Below are positions 22,401 through 30,439 of a stretch of 33,102 nucleotides of DNA, piece after piece. Source of the stretch: Candidatus Uhrbacteria bacterium (GTDB lineage: Bacteria; Patescibacteriota; Patescibacteriia; JACQRZ01); the NCBI GenBank assembly GCA_023246955.1, contig JAHFHK010000002.1, positions 21,590 through 54,691 of the forward strand. The letters are read 5' to 3'. Below the pieces are notes generated by a model. The model did not search any database and was not told the DNA's origin. It worked only from the letters and a program-made list of their open reading frames with translations. Every line of letters begins with the position of its first letter. Position 1 is the stretch's first letter. Both the position numbers and the translations under genes were made by a program.

Positions 22401-22823
22401 TTGTACGATGGGCGTACGGGTATGCCATTTGATAAGAAGACGGTGGTGGGATACAAATATATGCTCAAGCTGATCCATATGGTGGAGGATAAGATTCATC
22501 AGCGTTCTATTGGTCCGTACTCACTCATCACCCAGCAGCCTTTGGGAGGAAAAGCGCAGCAAGGTGGACAGCGTTTTGGAGAAATGGAAGTGTGGGCACT
22601 GGAAGCGTATGGTGCCGCACATACGTTGCAGGAAATTTTGACGATTAAATCTGACGACGTACCCGGACGGTCGAAGGCGTACGAGGCAATCATCAAAGGG
22701 GAAAAGATTATCAAGCAAAATGTTCCAGAAGCATTTAATGTTTTGGTTCGTGAGCTCAAGGGACTCGGTCTTGATGTAGAGCTCATCAAGAATAACGCGG
22801 TCGAAAGAGAAGACGCTTCTTAA
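19464..22823 (+). CDS. rpoB: RNA polymerase beta subunit
   Basis: 1119 residues, within the usual range for bacterial beta subunits without large lineage insertions. Protrusion and lobe regions are recognisable from [16 protein letters not shown] and [24 protein letters not shown]. The rifampicin region (about 380-415) reads [18 protein letters not shown] and then [12 protein letters not shown]. The residues matching E. coli D516, H526 and S531 are kept, while S522 is alanine. [22 protein letters not shown] and the C-terminal [20 protein letters not shown] are intact. It is not preceded by rplJ or rplL as in most bacteria. rpoC follows after 24 bases, so the two are co-transcribed. Confidence 0.99.
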   Translation: [1119 protein letters not shown]

Positions 22824-22847
22824 TTCCTTCGCATTGTAATTGTTCAT

Positions 22848-25800
22848 ATGCATAACGACTATCAAGATTCAGTGCAGTCACTTGACTTCGATGCGATTCG
22901 ATTACGCGTTGCATCTCCTGATGATATTCATCACTGGTCACACGGAGAGGTCACACGTCCTGAGACTATTAACTATCGTACTCAAAAACCGGAAAAGGAC
23001 GGTCTTTTTTCGGAACGTATTTTTGGTCCCACCAAAGACTGGGAGTGTTATTGCGGTAAGTATAAAAAAGTTCGCTATAAGGGAATCGTATGTGATAAAT
23101 GTGGTGTTGAGGTAACGCGCTCTATCGTTCGTCGTGAACGTATGGGACATATTGATTTGGCGGCTCCCGTGTCGCATATTTGGTTCCTGCGTGGTGTTCC
23201 TTCTAAGATTGGAACCGTTCTCGATATGTCAGTTATGGCGCTCGAGAAGGTTATGTATTTTGCGAATTTTATCGTTACTGATGTACAGGAAGAGTCCCGC
23301 CAGGAAGCCATAGATCAGCTTCGTAACGAATATAAACAACAGAAAAAGCAGATTGATGAAGAGGCGATTCGTCAGATTGAGCAGGTTCGTAAAGATATCG
23401 AGACAAAAGAAGGGTCGGAAAGCGCTAAAGAAAAAGAACTAGAAAAAGCACTTCAGGATATTCAAACACTGAAAGAGCAGACACTGCTTGTTCTCGATGA
23501 GAAGGTAAAAATGGAAGAAGAAGAGCTCAAGACACTCAAGGTGTTGCGCACTATGAGTGAAGAGACGTATCGCGAGCTTTCTTTGAAGTATGGACATCTT
23601 TTCGAGGCAGGTATCGGTGCCGAAGCTATCCACAAGCTTCTTGGTCGTGTAGATCTCGAAAAACTTGCAACCGTTCTTGATGAAGAAATAGAAGATTCGC
23701 AAGGAGTAAAGCGAGAAAAGCTCATCCGACGATCAAAGCTGGTGCGTAGTTTGGTGCAGAATGGTATTCGTCCTGAATGGATGGTGATGACGGTTGTTCC
23801 TATCATTCCTCCTGATCTTCGTCCTATGGTGGCGCTCGATGGAGGACGCTTTGCCACCTCTGACTTGAACGATCTCTATCGTCGTGTCATTAACCGCAAT
23901 AACCGTCTCAAGCAGCTCGTGGAACTGAAGGCGCCTGAGGTTATCTGTCGTAACGAAAAGCGCATGCTTCAAGAAGCGGTAGACGCTCTTATCGATAACT
24001 CGGCACGTCACGGAAAAACGGTGGTGGCTTCTACGGGTCAAAAGCGCATGTTGAAGTCTTTGGCGGATATGTTGAAGGGAAAGCGCGGACGTTTTCGTCA
24101 GAATCTGCTCGGAAAACGTATCGACTATTCTGGTCGTAGCGTTATTGTTGTGGGGCCTACGCTCAAGTTGCATCAATGCGGTCTTCCTAAGACTATGGCA
24201 CTCGAGCTTTTTAAGCCATTTGTTATTAGTCAGCTTATTAAGCGTGAGTATGTTTACAACGTTCGTAGTGCGTCGCGTTTTATTGAGAGTGGTCGTACTG
24301 AAGTGTGGGATATTCTTGAAGAGATTGTAAAAGATTCTTATGTACTCCTCAATCGTGCTCCTACCCTTCACCGACTCGGTATTCAGGCGTTTAAGCCGGT
24401 TTTGATCGAAGGAAAAGCTATCCAGATTCATCCTTTGGTATGTTCTGCATATAATGCTGACTTTGATGGAGACCAAATGGCGGTGCATGTTCCACTCTCC
24501 GATGAGGCAAAGGCGGAAGCAGAAGGGATCATGCTTGCCAGTCGTAATATCTTGAAGCCCGCGACGGGAGATCCTATTGCAAACCCTAACCAAGATATTG
24601 TGTGGGGTGCGTTTTATATGACGTTCATGCCCCCCGAAGAGGAGGAAAAGAAAACGGAAGCGTTGAAGTATTTTTCTGATGATAGCGAGGCACTTCTTGC
24701 ATATTCCACTGGTTTCGTTGGATTACAGCAAAAGATTCGCGTAAGAACTTCTGGCCTCAATCCTGAGAAAGTACACACCGATGAAACATATATCGAAACT
24801 ACTTCCGGACGTCTTCTCTTTAATCGTCTTCTTCCTAATGTCATTCCTTTTCAGAATGTTACTCTTGCAAAGAAGAACTTAGGGGAAATTATTTCTCTTA
24901 TTCTCGATAAGGAGGGGATAGAAAACACTGCCGAGGTTCTCGACGCTATTAAAGAAACGTGCTTTAAGTATTTGACGCGCTCTGGACTCTCATTTGGTAT
25001 GGGCGATGTGCCGGTTCTTCCGGGCAAGGCGATTCTTATTGCAGAAGCAGAAGATCGTATCAGCGAAACTGAAGAGCAGTATCTTATGGGTCTTCTTACG
25101 CATCAAGAGCGTAAGAGTCGTATTATTACGATTTGGAGCGAAGCGCGTGACAAGATCTATGCGCAGTGTCGTAATCTTCTCGGTAAAGATAACTCTATCT
25201 ATTCGATTATTGAGTCCGGCGCTCGTGGTACATGGGCACAGCTGAACCAGGTTATTGGTATGAAGGGATTGATGGCGAGCCCTTCTGGAGAAATCATTGA
25301 ACTTGCGGTTAAGAGCAGCTTTAAGGAGGGTTTGACGGTGTTGGAATTCTTTATCTCTACTCATGGAGCACGTAAGGGACTCTCCGATACTGCATTGCGT
25401 ACCTCAAATGCTGGATATCTTACTCGTCGTCTCGTTGACGTCGCGCAAGATATTGTCATTATGGGTCTTGATTGTAAGGATACGGAGGGGGTGCTCTTTA
25501 CTAAAAAAGGGAGCGATGCTATCGATGTTGACTTCTATACTCGTCTTATCGGGCGTATTCCTTTGAAGAATATTGAGAATACAGCTGGTGACGTTATTGC
25601 CAAGAAAAACGAGATTATTTTGCGCCCCGAAATGCAGGATATCAAAGATGCGCGTATCGAAGAGGTGGTGTTGAGATCTCCGCTCACCTGTAGAGAAATA
25701 CATGGAATTTGTCGTAAGTGTTACGGTCTCGACCTTGCGCGCAATGGTGATGTTGAGCTGGGAACTGCCGTAGGGATTATCGCTGCACAAAGTTTGGGTG

Positions 25801-26852
25801 AGCCATGTACGCAGCTTACTATGAGAACCTTTCATACTGGTGGTGTGGCGGGTGTGAGCGATATTACGCAGGGGCTTCCTCGCGTGGAAGAGTTATTCGA
25901 AACGCGTCCTCCGAAAGCAAAAGCAGTTATGGCTGAAGTTTCCGGACGAGTGTCTATTACCCACAAGCAGAAGACGGTTGTTGCGGGGGGCAAAGAGGTT
26001 ATGCAGACGCAGCAAGGACAAAAAACTGTCTCTATCGCGTATGATGACACTAAAGAAGACGTATATAAGTTCATGGTAAAGGGTGAAAAGAAGGTAGAAG
26101 ATGAAGGGGGTGAAGGAAAGAAGAAAAAGAAGCGTGGCACCATTGATGTGAAGGTAGATGACAAGCAGCATGTCATGGAAGGGGATGTGCTCTTTGTTAC
26201 AGATGATGGACTGGAGATTGCGGCAAAACATGCAGGTACTGCTCACGTAGAGAAGCAAGGTATTCGCGTACTTGCGACCATTGAGGCAATCAAGGAGTAC
26301 GTCGTACCACAGCATGCTATCCTTTGGGTCAAAGATGGTGATATGATAGAAGCGGGAGATCAGATTACTGAAGGAAGTCTTGACTTGCAGATGCTGTTCC
26401 GCTACAAGGGTCGCAATGCAGCACAGAAATATATCATCGATGAAATTCAGCACATCTACTCTTCCCAGGGTCAAAAGATTAATGACAAGCATATCGAGGT
26501 AATTGTACGCCAGATGTTCTCTCGTACCTATATTACGGAGACAGGAGATACTGAACTGTTGCCTGGTGAAATTATTGAACGCTCCGAGTTCCTCGATGCT
26601 AATAAAGCTGCAGAAGGAAAGGGTGGGGCCGCTGCGCAGGGCGAAGAGCTTTTGATGGGCATTACTAAGGCGTCACTCTCGACGCGAAGCTGGCTCTCCG
26701 CTGCTTCTTTTCAGGAGACAGCACGTATCCTCATTAATGCCGCAGTAACCGGGAAGATCGATCATCTCGAGGGATTAAAAGAAAACGTTATTATTGGTCG
26801 TCTCATTCCTGTAGGGACGGGGTATGGGGCCCGCCCTCCCCGCATCCAATAA
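22848..26852 (+). CDS. rpoC: RNA polymerase beta' subunit
   Basis: 1334 residues. The N-terminal zinc ribbon uses C67, C69, C82 and C85. A charged coiled-coil stretch lies at about 160-225 in the clamp. The active-site loop NADFDGDQMAVH has its three metal aspartates at about 538, 540 and 542. The second zinc site includes CREIHGICRKCYG, and the trigger-loop region LGEPCTQLTMRTFHTGG is followed by GLPRVEELFE. Around residues 1080-1100 there is a Glu/Gly- and Lys-rich insertion (GGEGKKKKKRG) within the C-terminal hybrid-motif region. The gene ends in TAA, directly followed by the structured element at 26854. Confidence 0.99.
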   Translation: MHNDYQDSVQSLDFDAIRLRVASPDDIHHWSHGEVTRPETINYRTQKPEKDGLFSERIFGPTKDWECYCGKYKKVRYKGIVCDKCGVEVTRSIVRRERMGHIDLAAPVSHIWFLRGVPSKIGTVLDMSVMALEKVMYFANFIVTDVQEESRQEAIDQLRNEYKQQKKQIDEEAIRQIEQVRKDIETKEGSESAKEKELEKALQDIQTLKEQTLLVLDEKVKMEEEELKTLKVLRTMSEETYRELSLKYGHLFEAGIGAEAIHKLLGRVDLEKLATVLDEEIEDSQGVKREKLIRRSKLVRSLVQNGIRPEWMVMTVVPIIPPDLRPMVALDGGRFATSDLNDLYRRVINRNNRLKQLVELKAPEVICRNEKRMLQEAVDALIDNSARHGKTVVASTGQKRMLKSLADMLKGKRGRFRQNLLGKRIDYSGRSVIVVGPTLKLHQCGLPKTMALELFKPFVISQLIKREYVYNVRSASRFIESGRTEVWDILEEIVKDSYVLLNRAPTLHRLGIQAFKPVLIEGKAIQIHPLVCSAYNADFDGDQMAVHVPLSDEAKAEAEGIMLASRNILKPATGDPIANPNQDIVWGAFYMTFMPPEEEEKKTEALKYFSDDSEALLAYSTGFVGLQQKIRVRTSGLNPEKVHTDETYIETTSGRLLFNRLLPNVIPFQNVTLAKKNLGEIISLILDKEGIENTAEVLDAIKETCFKYLTRSGLSFGMGDVPVLPGKAILIAEAEDRISETEEQYLMGLLTHQERKSRIITIWSEARDKIYAQCRNLLGKDNSIYSIIESGARGTWAQLNQVIGMKGLMASPSGEIIELAVKSSFKEGLTVLEFFISTHGARKGLSDTALRTSNAGYLTRRLVDVAQDIVIMGLDCKDTEGVLFTKKGSDAIDVDFYTRLIGRIPLKNIENTAGDVIAKKNEIILRPEMQDIKDARIEEVVLRSPLTCREIHGICRKCYGLDLARNGDVELGTAVGIIAAQSLGEPCTQLTMRTFHTGGVAGVSDITQGLPRVEELFETRPPKAKAVMAEVSGRVSITHKQKTVVAGGKEVMQTQQGQKTVSIAYDDTKEDVYKFMVKGEKKVEDEGGEGKKKKKRGTIDVKVDDKQHVMEGDVLFVTDDGLEIAAKHAGTAHVEKQGIRVLATIEAIKEYVVPQHAILWVKDGDMIEAGDQITEGSLDLQMLFRYKGRNAAQKYIIDEIQHIYSSQGQKINDKHIEVIVRQMFSRTYITETGDTELLPGEIIERSEFLDANKAAEGKGGAAAQGEELLMGITKASLSTRSWLSAASFQETARILINAAVTGKIDHLEGLKENVIIGRLIPVGTGYGARPPRIQ

Positions 26853-26853
26853 C

Positions 26854-26977
26854 GGGCTTTGTAAAATCGCGCCTTTTTGCTTCACGGGCACCCGTCGAAT
26901 CCACTCAACGTATAGCCCATACGTTTCCTGGATTCGACAGCCCGTTCAACAAAAATTCATCGATTTTCCAAGAGCCC
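26854..26977 (+). ncRNA. Structured intergenic element, copy A
   Basis: It starts two bases after the rpoC stop and is clearly homologous to 30281-30399. Helices: P1 26854-26860/26971-26977 continued by AAAATCG 26863-26869/26961-26967; P2 ACGGGC 26884-26889/26940-26945; P3 GTCGAATCCA 26894-26903/26929-26938, perfect; P4 AACGTAT 26907-26913/26919-26925. Loops such as CCACTCAACGTAT are shared with copy B. Base differences in P2 and most of P3 preserve pairing, which supports a selected RNA (or DNA) structure. It may be a 3'-UTR element, a processed RNA or a mobile palindromic repeat. No strong T run follows, so a simple terminator is less likely. Confidence 0.75.
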
Positions 26978-27012
26978 TTGGTGAAATTTCTTGAACATAA
27001 ACTCCTTATTCC

Positions 27013-27789
27013 ATGGAGGAGGTACTTCATAACTTAGGTTTTAGCGATAAGGAAGCGCGGGTCTACATTGCATTTCTTGCTGTAGGTCCCGCTTCGGTGC
27101 AGGATATCGCCAGCAAGACTGGTATACAGCGCGCAACACTGTATGGCGTTTTGGAATCTCTCAAGAAAAGAGGCGTGCTCCGCGCCCTCTATCAGTCACA
27201 TCGCAAGGTTTTTTCCGTTGCTTCCCCTGATGTTCTTGCGCGTACTTTGGCTGATGAAAAGAAGCGTCTTGAAGCGCAAGAGGTATCGCTTTTGACGATT
27301 ATGCCTATGTTACAGGCACTTGAGAAGCAGGAGCAGAGTCAAGGGGAGCGGGTGATGCTCGGAGAGGGTGAGTATTCGATACGTAATGCGTGGGGAGATA
27401 TAGGGAAGCGTGCAGAAAAAGCCGTGATGGAGGTTATTGTCCCGTCTCGTGGCATGCAAGAGGCTTTTTTTGCTGATAGGCAGAGTGTTATTGGGTATAC
27501 CTCGCGTATTCAGGTTCGTCGTATGTATATCGCTCCCCGTGAATCGCCCTTTATGCCTCGCAAAGATGATACACAGGAAGTCCGTCTCTACGATACAGAG
27601 GCACAGTTTCCCTTGGGCACCGAATGGGTACTCGGAGAGGGCTTTTTGGTGAGTATTATCCACGAACCATTTCCTCGCGTATATTGGCATGAGGATTCTA
27701 TTTTTGCAGGGGGAATACGGGGAATGTTTGAGGTTTTGTGGAGAGCTTCATTGACCGCATCAGACAGCATACCCCTTGACAAACACTAG
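27013..27789 (+). CDS. TrmB-like transcriptional regulator
   Basis: 258 residues. The N-terminal winged helix (about 1-75) reads LGFSDKEARVYIAFLAVGPASVQDIASKTGIQRATLYGVLESLKKRG (split here across its helices), the typical TrmB-family DNA-binding domain. Next come a charged helix (about 80-110) suited to dimerisation and a C-terminal domain with VMEVIVPSRGMQEAFF and a final GGIRGMFEVLW. TrmB proteins in archaea sense sugars. CPR members of this family are common and mostly unassigned, so the ligand is unknown. It sits between structured element A and the predicted small RNA. The stop codon TAG (27787-27789) lies in the spacer of that RNA's promoter. Confidence 0.85.
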   Translation: MEEVLHNLGFSDKEARVYIAFLAVGPASVQDIASKTGIQRATLYGVLESLKKRGVLRALYQSHRKVFSVASPDVLARTLADEKKRLEAQEVSLLTIMPMLQALEKQEQSQGERVMLGEGEYSIRNAWGDIGKRAEKAVMEVIVPSRGMQEAFFADRQSVIGYTSRIQVRRMYIAPRESPFMPRKDDTQEVRLYDTEAQFPLGTEWVLGEGFLVSIIHEPFPRVYWHEDSIFAGGIRGMFEVLWRASLTASDSIPLDKH

Positions 27790-27804
27790 AAAGTGTGGTA
27801 TAGT
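27776..27804 (+). promoter_or_regulatory. Consensus promoter of the predicted small RNA
   Basis: TTGACA (27776-27781), a 17-base spacer and TATAGT (27799-27804) preceded by TGG. It is the best-matched promoter in the window. The start is predicted near 27811. Confidence 0.8.
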
Positions 27805-27810
27805 GTCATC

Positions 27811-27900
27811 ATAAAGCGCTTCATTCTTGGTAGGACTATCTCTCTCCTCGTGTCTTTTTCACAAAAGACATTGGTCCTATCGAGAACGGGGCGTTTTTTG
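27811..27900 (+). ncRNA. Predicted ~90-nt structured small RNA
   Basis: The predicted transcript starts at the base of a long stem. 27813-27836 pairs with 27874-27897 in about 24 consecutive positions with one A-C mismatch and several G-U pairs. Inside lies an unpaired pyrimidine-rich stretch (27837-27850, TATCTCTCTCCTCG) and an 8-bp hairpin, TGTCTTTT 27851-27858 with AAAAGACA 27863-27870, loop TCAC. The 3' arm ends in a T6 run (27894-27899), so the same stem acts as terminator. ftsK has a separate promoter downstream, so this is likely an independent RNA. It has no signal recognition particle RNA signature and is about half the size of 6S RNA. Confidence 0.65.
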
Positions 27901-27911
27901 CTTTTGTGCTC

Positions 27912-27941
27912 TTGCCTATAGATGTGTAAAAACGCTATACT
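27912..27941 (+). promoter_or_regulatory. Promoter of ftsK
   Basis: TTGCCT (27912-27917), an 18-base spacer and TATACT (27936-27941), without the usual TG extension. It lies after the small-RNA terminator and 58 bases before the ftsK ATG. Confidence 0.5.
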
Positions 27942-27998
27942 TACCTTTCGATCAGTACGTATTGTGGTGTGTGCTTTTATAGATTTTTATCGCTTGTC

Positions 27999-30278
27999 AT
28001 GAAAGAACCTTCCAAAAAACAATGGTCACGAAAGAAGGAGAGTGTCGATGTGCCTAATACTGGCTTTCGCGAGGTGGTGCGTACTTCGGTAGAGAGCATC
28101 CATCCAGAAACAAAGCGGACAATTGGGGTTATCTTTTTGTTTGCGCTTGGGGGTGTTGCCCTTCTGAGCCTTGCTCATTTAGCAGGGGCGCTTGGGGAAG
28201 CCTTTTTGTGGCTTTTGGGCATATTATTTGGGAGGACCCGATTCATTTTCCCTCTTGTGGTGGTTTCGCTTGCGTATCTTTTTTTGCGAAAGGGAAAATA
28301 TGATGTTAAGGCAGTCCACGTTATTGGCCTTTTCTCCACCCTTATTACCTTTACTGCATTTTGGCACTTGGGCTATGAACCCGGGGAATCATGGGTGGTG
28401 GCAACTTCAGGTGGTGGCGGTGGTGTTATTGGCTATTTTTTGGGATATTCTCTTCGTGTAGTGCTGGGGTTCTGGGGTGCGCTTATTACTCTCATTGCAC
28501 TTTTTTTGAGTTCGATAGTGATATTTTTTAATACGTCTATTGAAGCGATGCAGGAGTCTGCCGAGCGCGGGAAGACTCTATTTGGTATGTTTCGGGATGC
28601 CATGGTGCGATTTCGGAATTTGTTTATCACTGAAGAAGAGGTGGTAGTGATGCAAGGAGAAGAGGCTACCCCTATACCCGAGTTTGCACACAAAACTTTT
28701 GGAGCGTCTGATGACGAAGCAATAGAAGAAGAGGGTGAAGAATCCGTAGGCGAGACTTTCGAGGAGGATGGTGCTCTCGAGGAAGGGGCTCCTACAATAG
28801 AGCCAATTGTAGTTCCTAAACGTCCTCGGCGTAAAGTACAGCTTGCTCTTGATTTGCTTGATAAGAAGACGTATCAACCACAAGGCATTGATATTGTCAA
28901 AACGAAGCTTGCAATCCAAAAGACGCTGGAGAGCTTTGGTATTTCTGTCGAAATGGGTGAGGCAAATGTTGGTCCTACGGTGACGCAATTCACATTTAAG
29001 CCTGCTGAGGGTGTTAAGCTTGCATCCATTACCGCTCTTCATAATGATCTCGCGCTCGCGCTTGCTGCACATCCTATTCGTATTGAGGCACCGATCCCCG
29101 GAAAGCCTTTGGTGGGTGTTGAAGTACCGAACCAGAAAGCTGCTACTGTGACGATGTATGAGATCCTCTCTTCTGATATATTCAAAAAGCGAAAGCACAA
29201 TATGTTTGCTTCGCTCGGGAAGGATGTTTCGGGGTTGCCCCATCTTTTGAGTGTGATCGGTGCTCCCCATATGCTTATTGCTGGGGCCACTGGATCCGGA
29301 AAGAGTGTCTGCGTGAACTCTATCATCATCAGTCTTCTGTATCAGAATGGCCCTGATGAACTGCGCTTTATCATGGTAGACCCCAAGCGCGTTGAGTTGA
29401 CGGGGTACAACAACATTCCTCACCTTCTTACTCCGGTAATTACCGATTCTCGAAAGGCGATCAATGCTTTGAAATGGACCGTAGGGGAGATGGATCGGCG
29501 TTTTGATACTCTTTCTGCTCATGGAAAACGTGACATTGTTTCTTTTAACAAGGAGGCGGCAGAAAAGCTTCCGTATATTGTGGTTATCATCGATGAGCTT
29601 GCTGATATTATGGTAACCTCAGGTCCCGAAGTTGAGAGCCTTATTATTCGTCTTGCCCAGATGGCACGTGCGGTGGGCATTCATCTTATTCTCGCGACAC
29701 AGCGTCCGTCGGTGGATGTTATTACGGGGCTTATTAAAGCAAATGTTACGACGCGTATCGCGTTCTCGGTTGCTTCGCAAATGGATTCTCGTACTATTCT
29801 TGATACGTCTGGTGCTGAAAAGCTTATAGGAAAGGGAGACATGCTCTATGTATCTGCTGAGCTTGCAAAACCTGTTCGTCTGCAGGGGGTATTTATCTCT
29901 GATGAAGAAATAAAGCGGGTGGTGGATATTTTGAAAGAATCGGGGGACCCTCAGTATGAAGAAGAAATTGTTCAAAAAATTACTACCGGCGGTGGCGGGG
30001 GGAGTGGCGCTGATGAAGATGATGATATGTTGCCACAAGCGAAAGAGGTGGTTATTCAAGCCAAAAAAGCTTCTGCTTCTCTTTTGCAGCGTCGATTACG
30101 GGTGGGATATGCTCGTGCCGCTCGCCTTCTTGACCTTCTTGAGGCTCAGGGTATTATCGGTCCTGGAGACGGAGCGAAGCCACGCGAAGTGCTTATCGGG
30201 AGTGCCGATGATCTCGATATGATGGAGGGACAGGAAGAGTTTCATGGAGGGGATGACGCATGGGGAAAATACAGTTGA
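27999..30278 (+). CDS. ftsK: DNA translocase FtsK/SpoIIIE
   Basis: 759 residues. The ATG (MKEPSKKQW) is preferred to a GTG ten codons upstream. The N-terminal part (about 45-185) has four hydrophobic segments that anchor it at the division site. An acidic linker follows (EEEGEESVGETFEEDGALEEG). The motor has an alpha domain (about 285-385) and a RecA-like beta domain with Walker A GATGSGKS (429-436), Walker B VVIIDELADIM and ATQRPSVDVITGLIKAN. A Gly-rich linker then leads to the C-terminal gamma winged helix (LLQRRLRVGYARAARLLDLLEAQGIIGP), which reads KOPS-like polarity sites. It pumps DNA through the septum during chromosome segregation. Followed directly by structured element B. Confidence 0.96.
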   Translation: MKEPSKKQWSRKKESVDVPNTGFREVVRTSVESIHPETKRTIGVIFLFALGGVALLSLAHLAGALGEAFLWLLGILFGRTRFIFPLVVVSLAYLFLRKGKYDVKAVHVIGLFSTLITFTAFWHLGYEPGESWVVATSGGGGGVIGYFLGYSLRVVLGFWGALITLIALFLSSIVIFFNTSIEAMQESAERGKTLFGMFRDAMVRFRNLFITEEEVVVMQGEEATPIPEFAHKTFGASDDEAIEEEGEESVGETFEEDGALEEGAPTIEPIVVPKRPRRKVQLALDLLDKKTYQPQGIDIVKTKLAIQKTLESFGISVEMGEANVGPTVTQFTFKPAEGVKLASITALHNDLALALAAHPIRIEAPIPGKPLVGVEVPNQKAATVTMYEILSSDIFKKRKHNMFASLGKDVSGLPHLLSVIGAPHMLIAGATGSGKSVCVNSIIISLLYQNGPDELRFIMVDPKRVELTGYNNIPHLLTPVITDSRKAINALKWTVGEMDRRFDTLSAHGKRDIVSFNKEAAEKLPYIVVIIDELADIMVTSGPEVESLIIRLAQMARAVGIHLILATQRPSVDVITGLIKANVTTRIAFSVASQMDSRTILDTSGAEKLIGKGDMLYVSAELAKPVRLQGVFISDEEIKRVVDILKESGDPQYEEEIVQKITTGGGGGSGADEDDDMLPQAKEVVIQAKKASASLLQRRLRVGYARAARLLDLLEAQGIIGPGDGAKPREVLIGSADDLDMMEGQEEFHGGDDAWGKYS

Positions 30279-30280
30279 TG

Positions 30281-30399
30281 CCTCTGTAAAACCGCGCCTT
30301 TTCATTTCATGGGCGCCCGCTGATCCCACTCAACGTATCAGTATACGTCTCCTTGGGCTCAGCAGCCCGTTCAACGAAAATGCATCGATTTTTCAGAGG
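30281..30399 (+). ncRNA. Structured intergenic element, copy B
   Basis: It begins three bases after the ftsK stop and ends 12 bases before the -35 of the next gene. Helices match copy A: P1 CCTCTG 30281-30286/30394-30399 then AAAA/TTTT; P2 ATGGGC 30309-30314/30365-30370; P3 GCTGATCCCA 30319-30328/30354-30363, nine of ten paired; P4 ACGTAT 30333-30338/30343-30348. Unpaired blocks CGCGCCTTTT, CCACTCAACGTAT, CCCGTTCAAC and CATCGATTTT are conserved with copy A. The orientation relative to the flanking genes is the same in both places. Confidence 0.75.
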
Positions 30400-30410
30400 T
30401 CTCAGCTCAG

Positions 30411-30439
30411 TTGAAATATATAGATGACAAGCGTATACT
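30411..30439 (+). promoter_or_regulatory. Promoter of the RodZ-like gene
   Basis: TTGAAA (30411-30416), a 17-base spacer and TATACT (30434-30439). It overlaps the first codons of the longest open frame, which therefore cannot be the real start. Confidence 0.65.

Noticed and set aside
21513-22499. 328-codon minus-strand open frame inside rpoB
   Set aside because: It lies wholly opposite the conserved rpoB coding sequence and its product shows no recognisable motifs. Long antisense frames are common opposite biased codon use.
26854-26977. Element A as a plain rpoC terminator
   Set aside because: No T run follows the strong inner hairpin, and a near-identical multi-helix layout recurs at another locus, which a simple terminator would not require.
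27811-27900. Signal recognition particle RNA or 6S RNA
   Set aside because: It lacks the conserved apical loop motif of SRP RNA and is about half the length of 6S RNA, so neither name is justified.
28578-29522. 314-codon minus-strand open frame inside ftsK
   Set aside because: Antisense shadow of the FtsK motor domain with no independent evidence.
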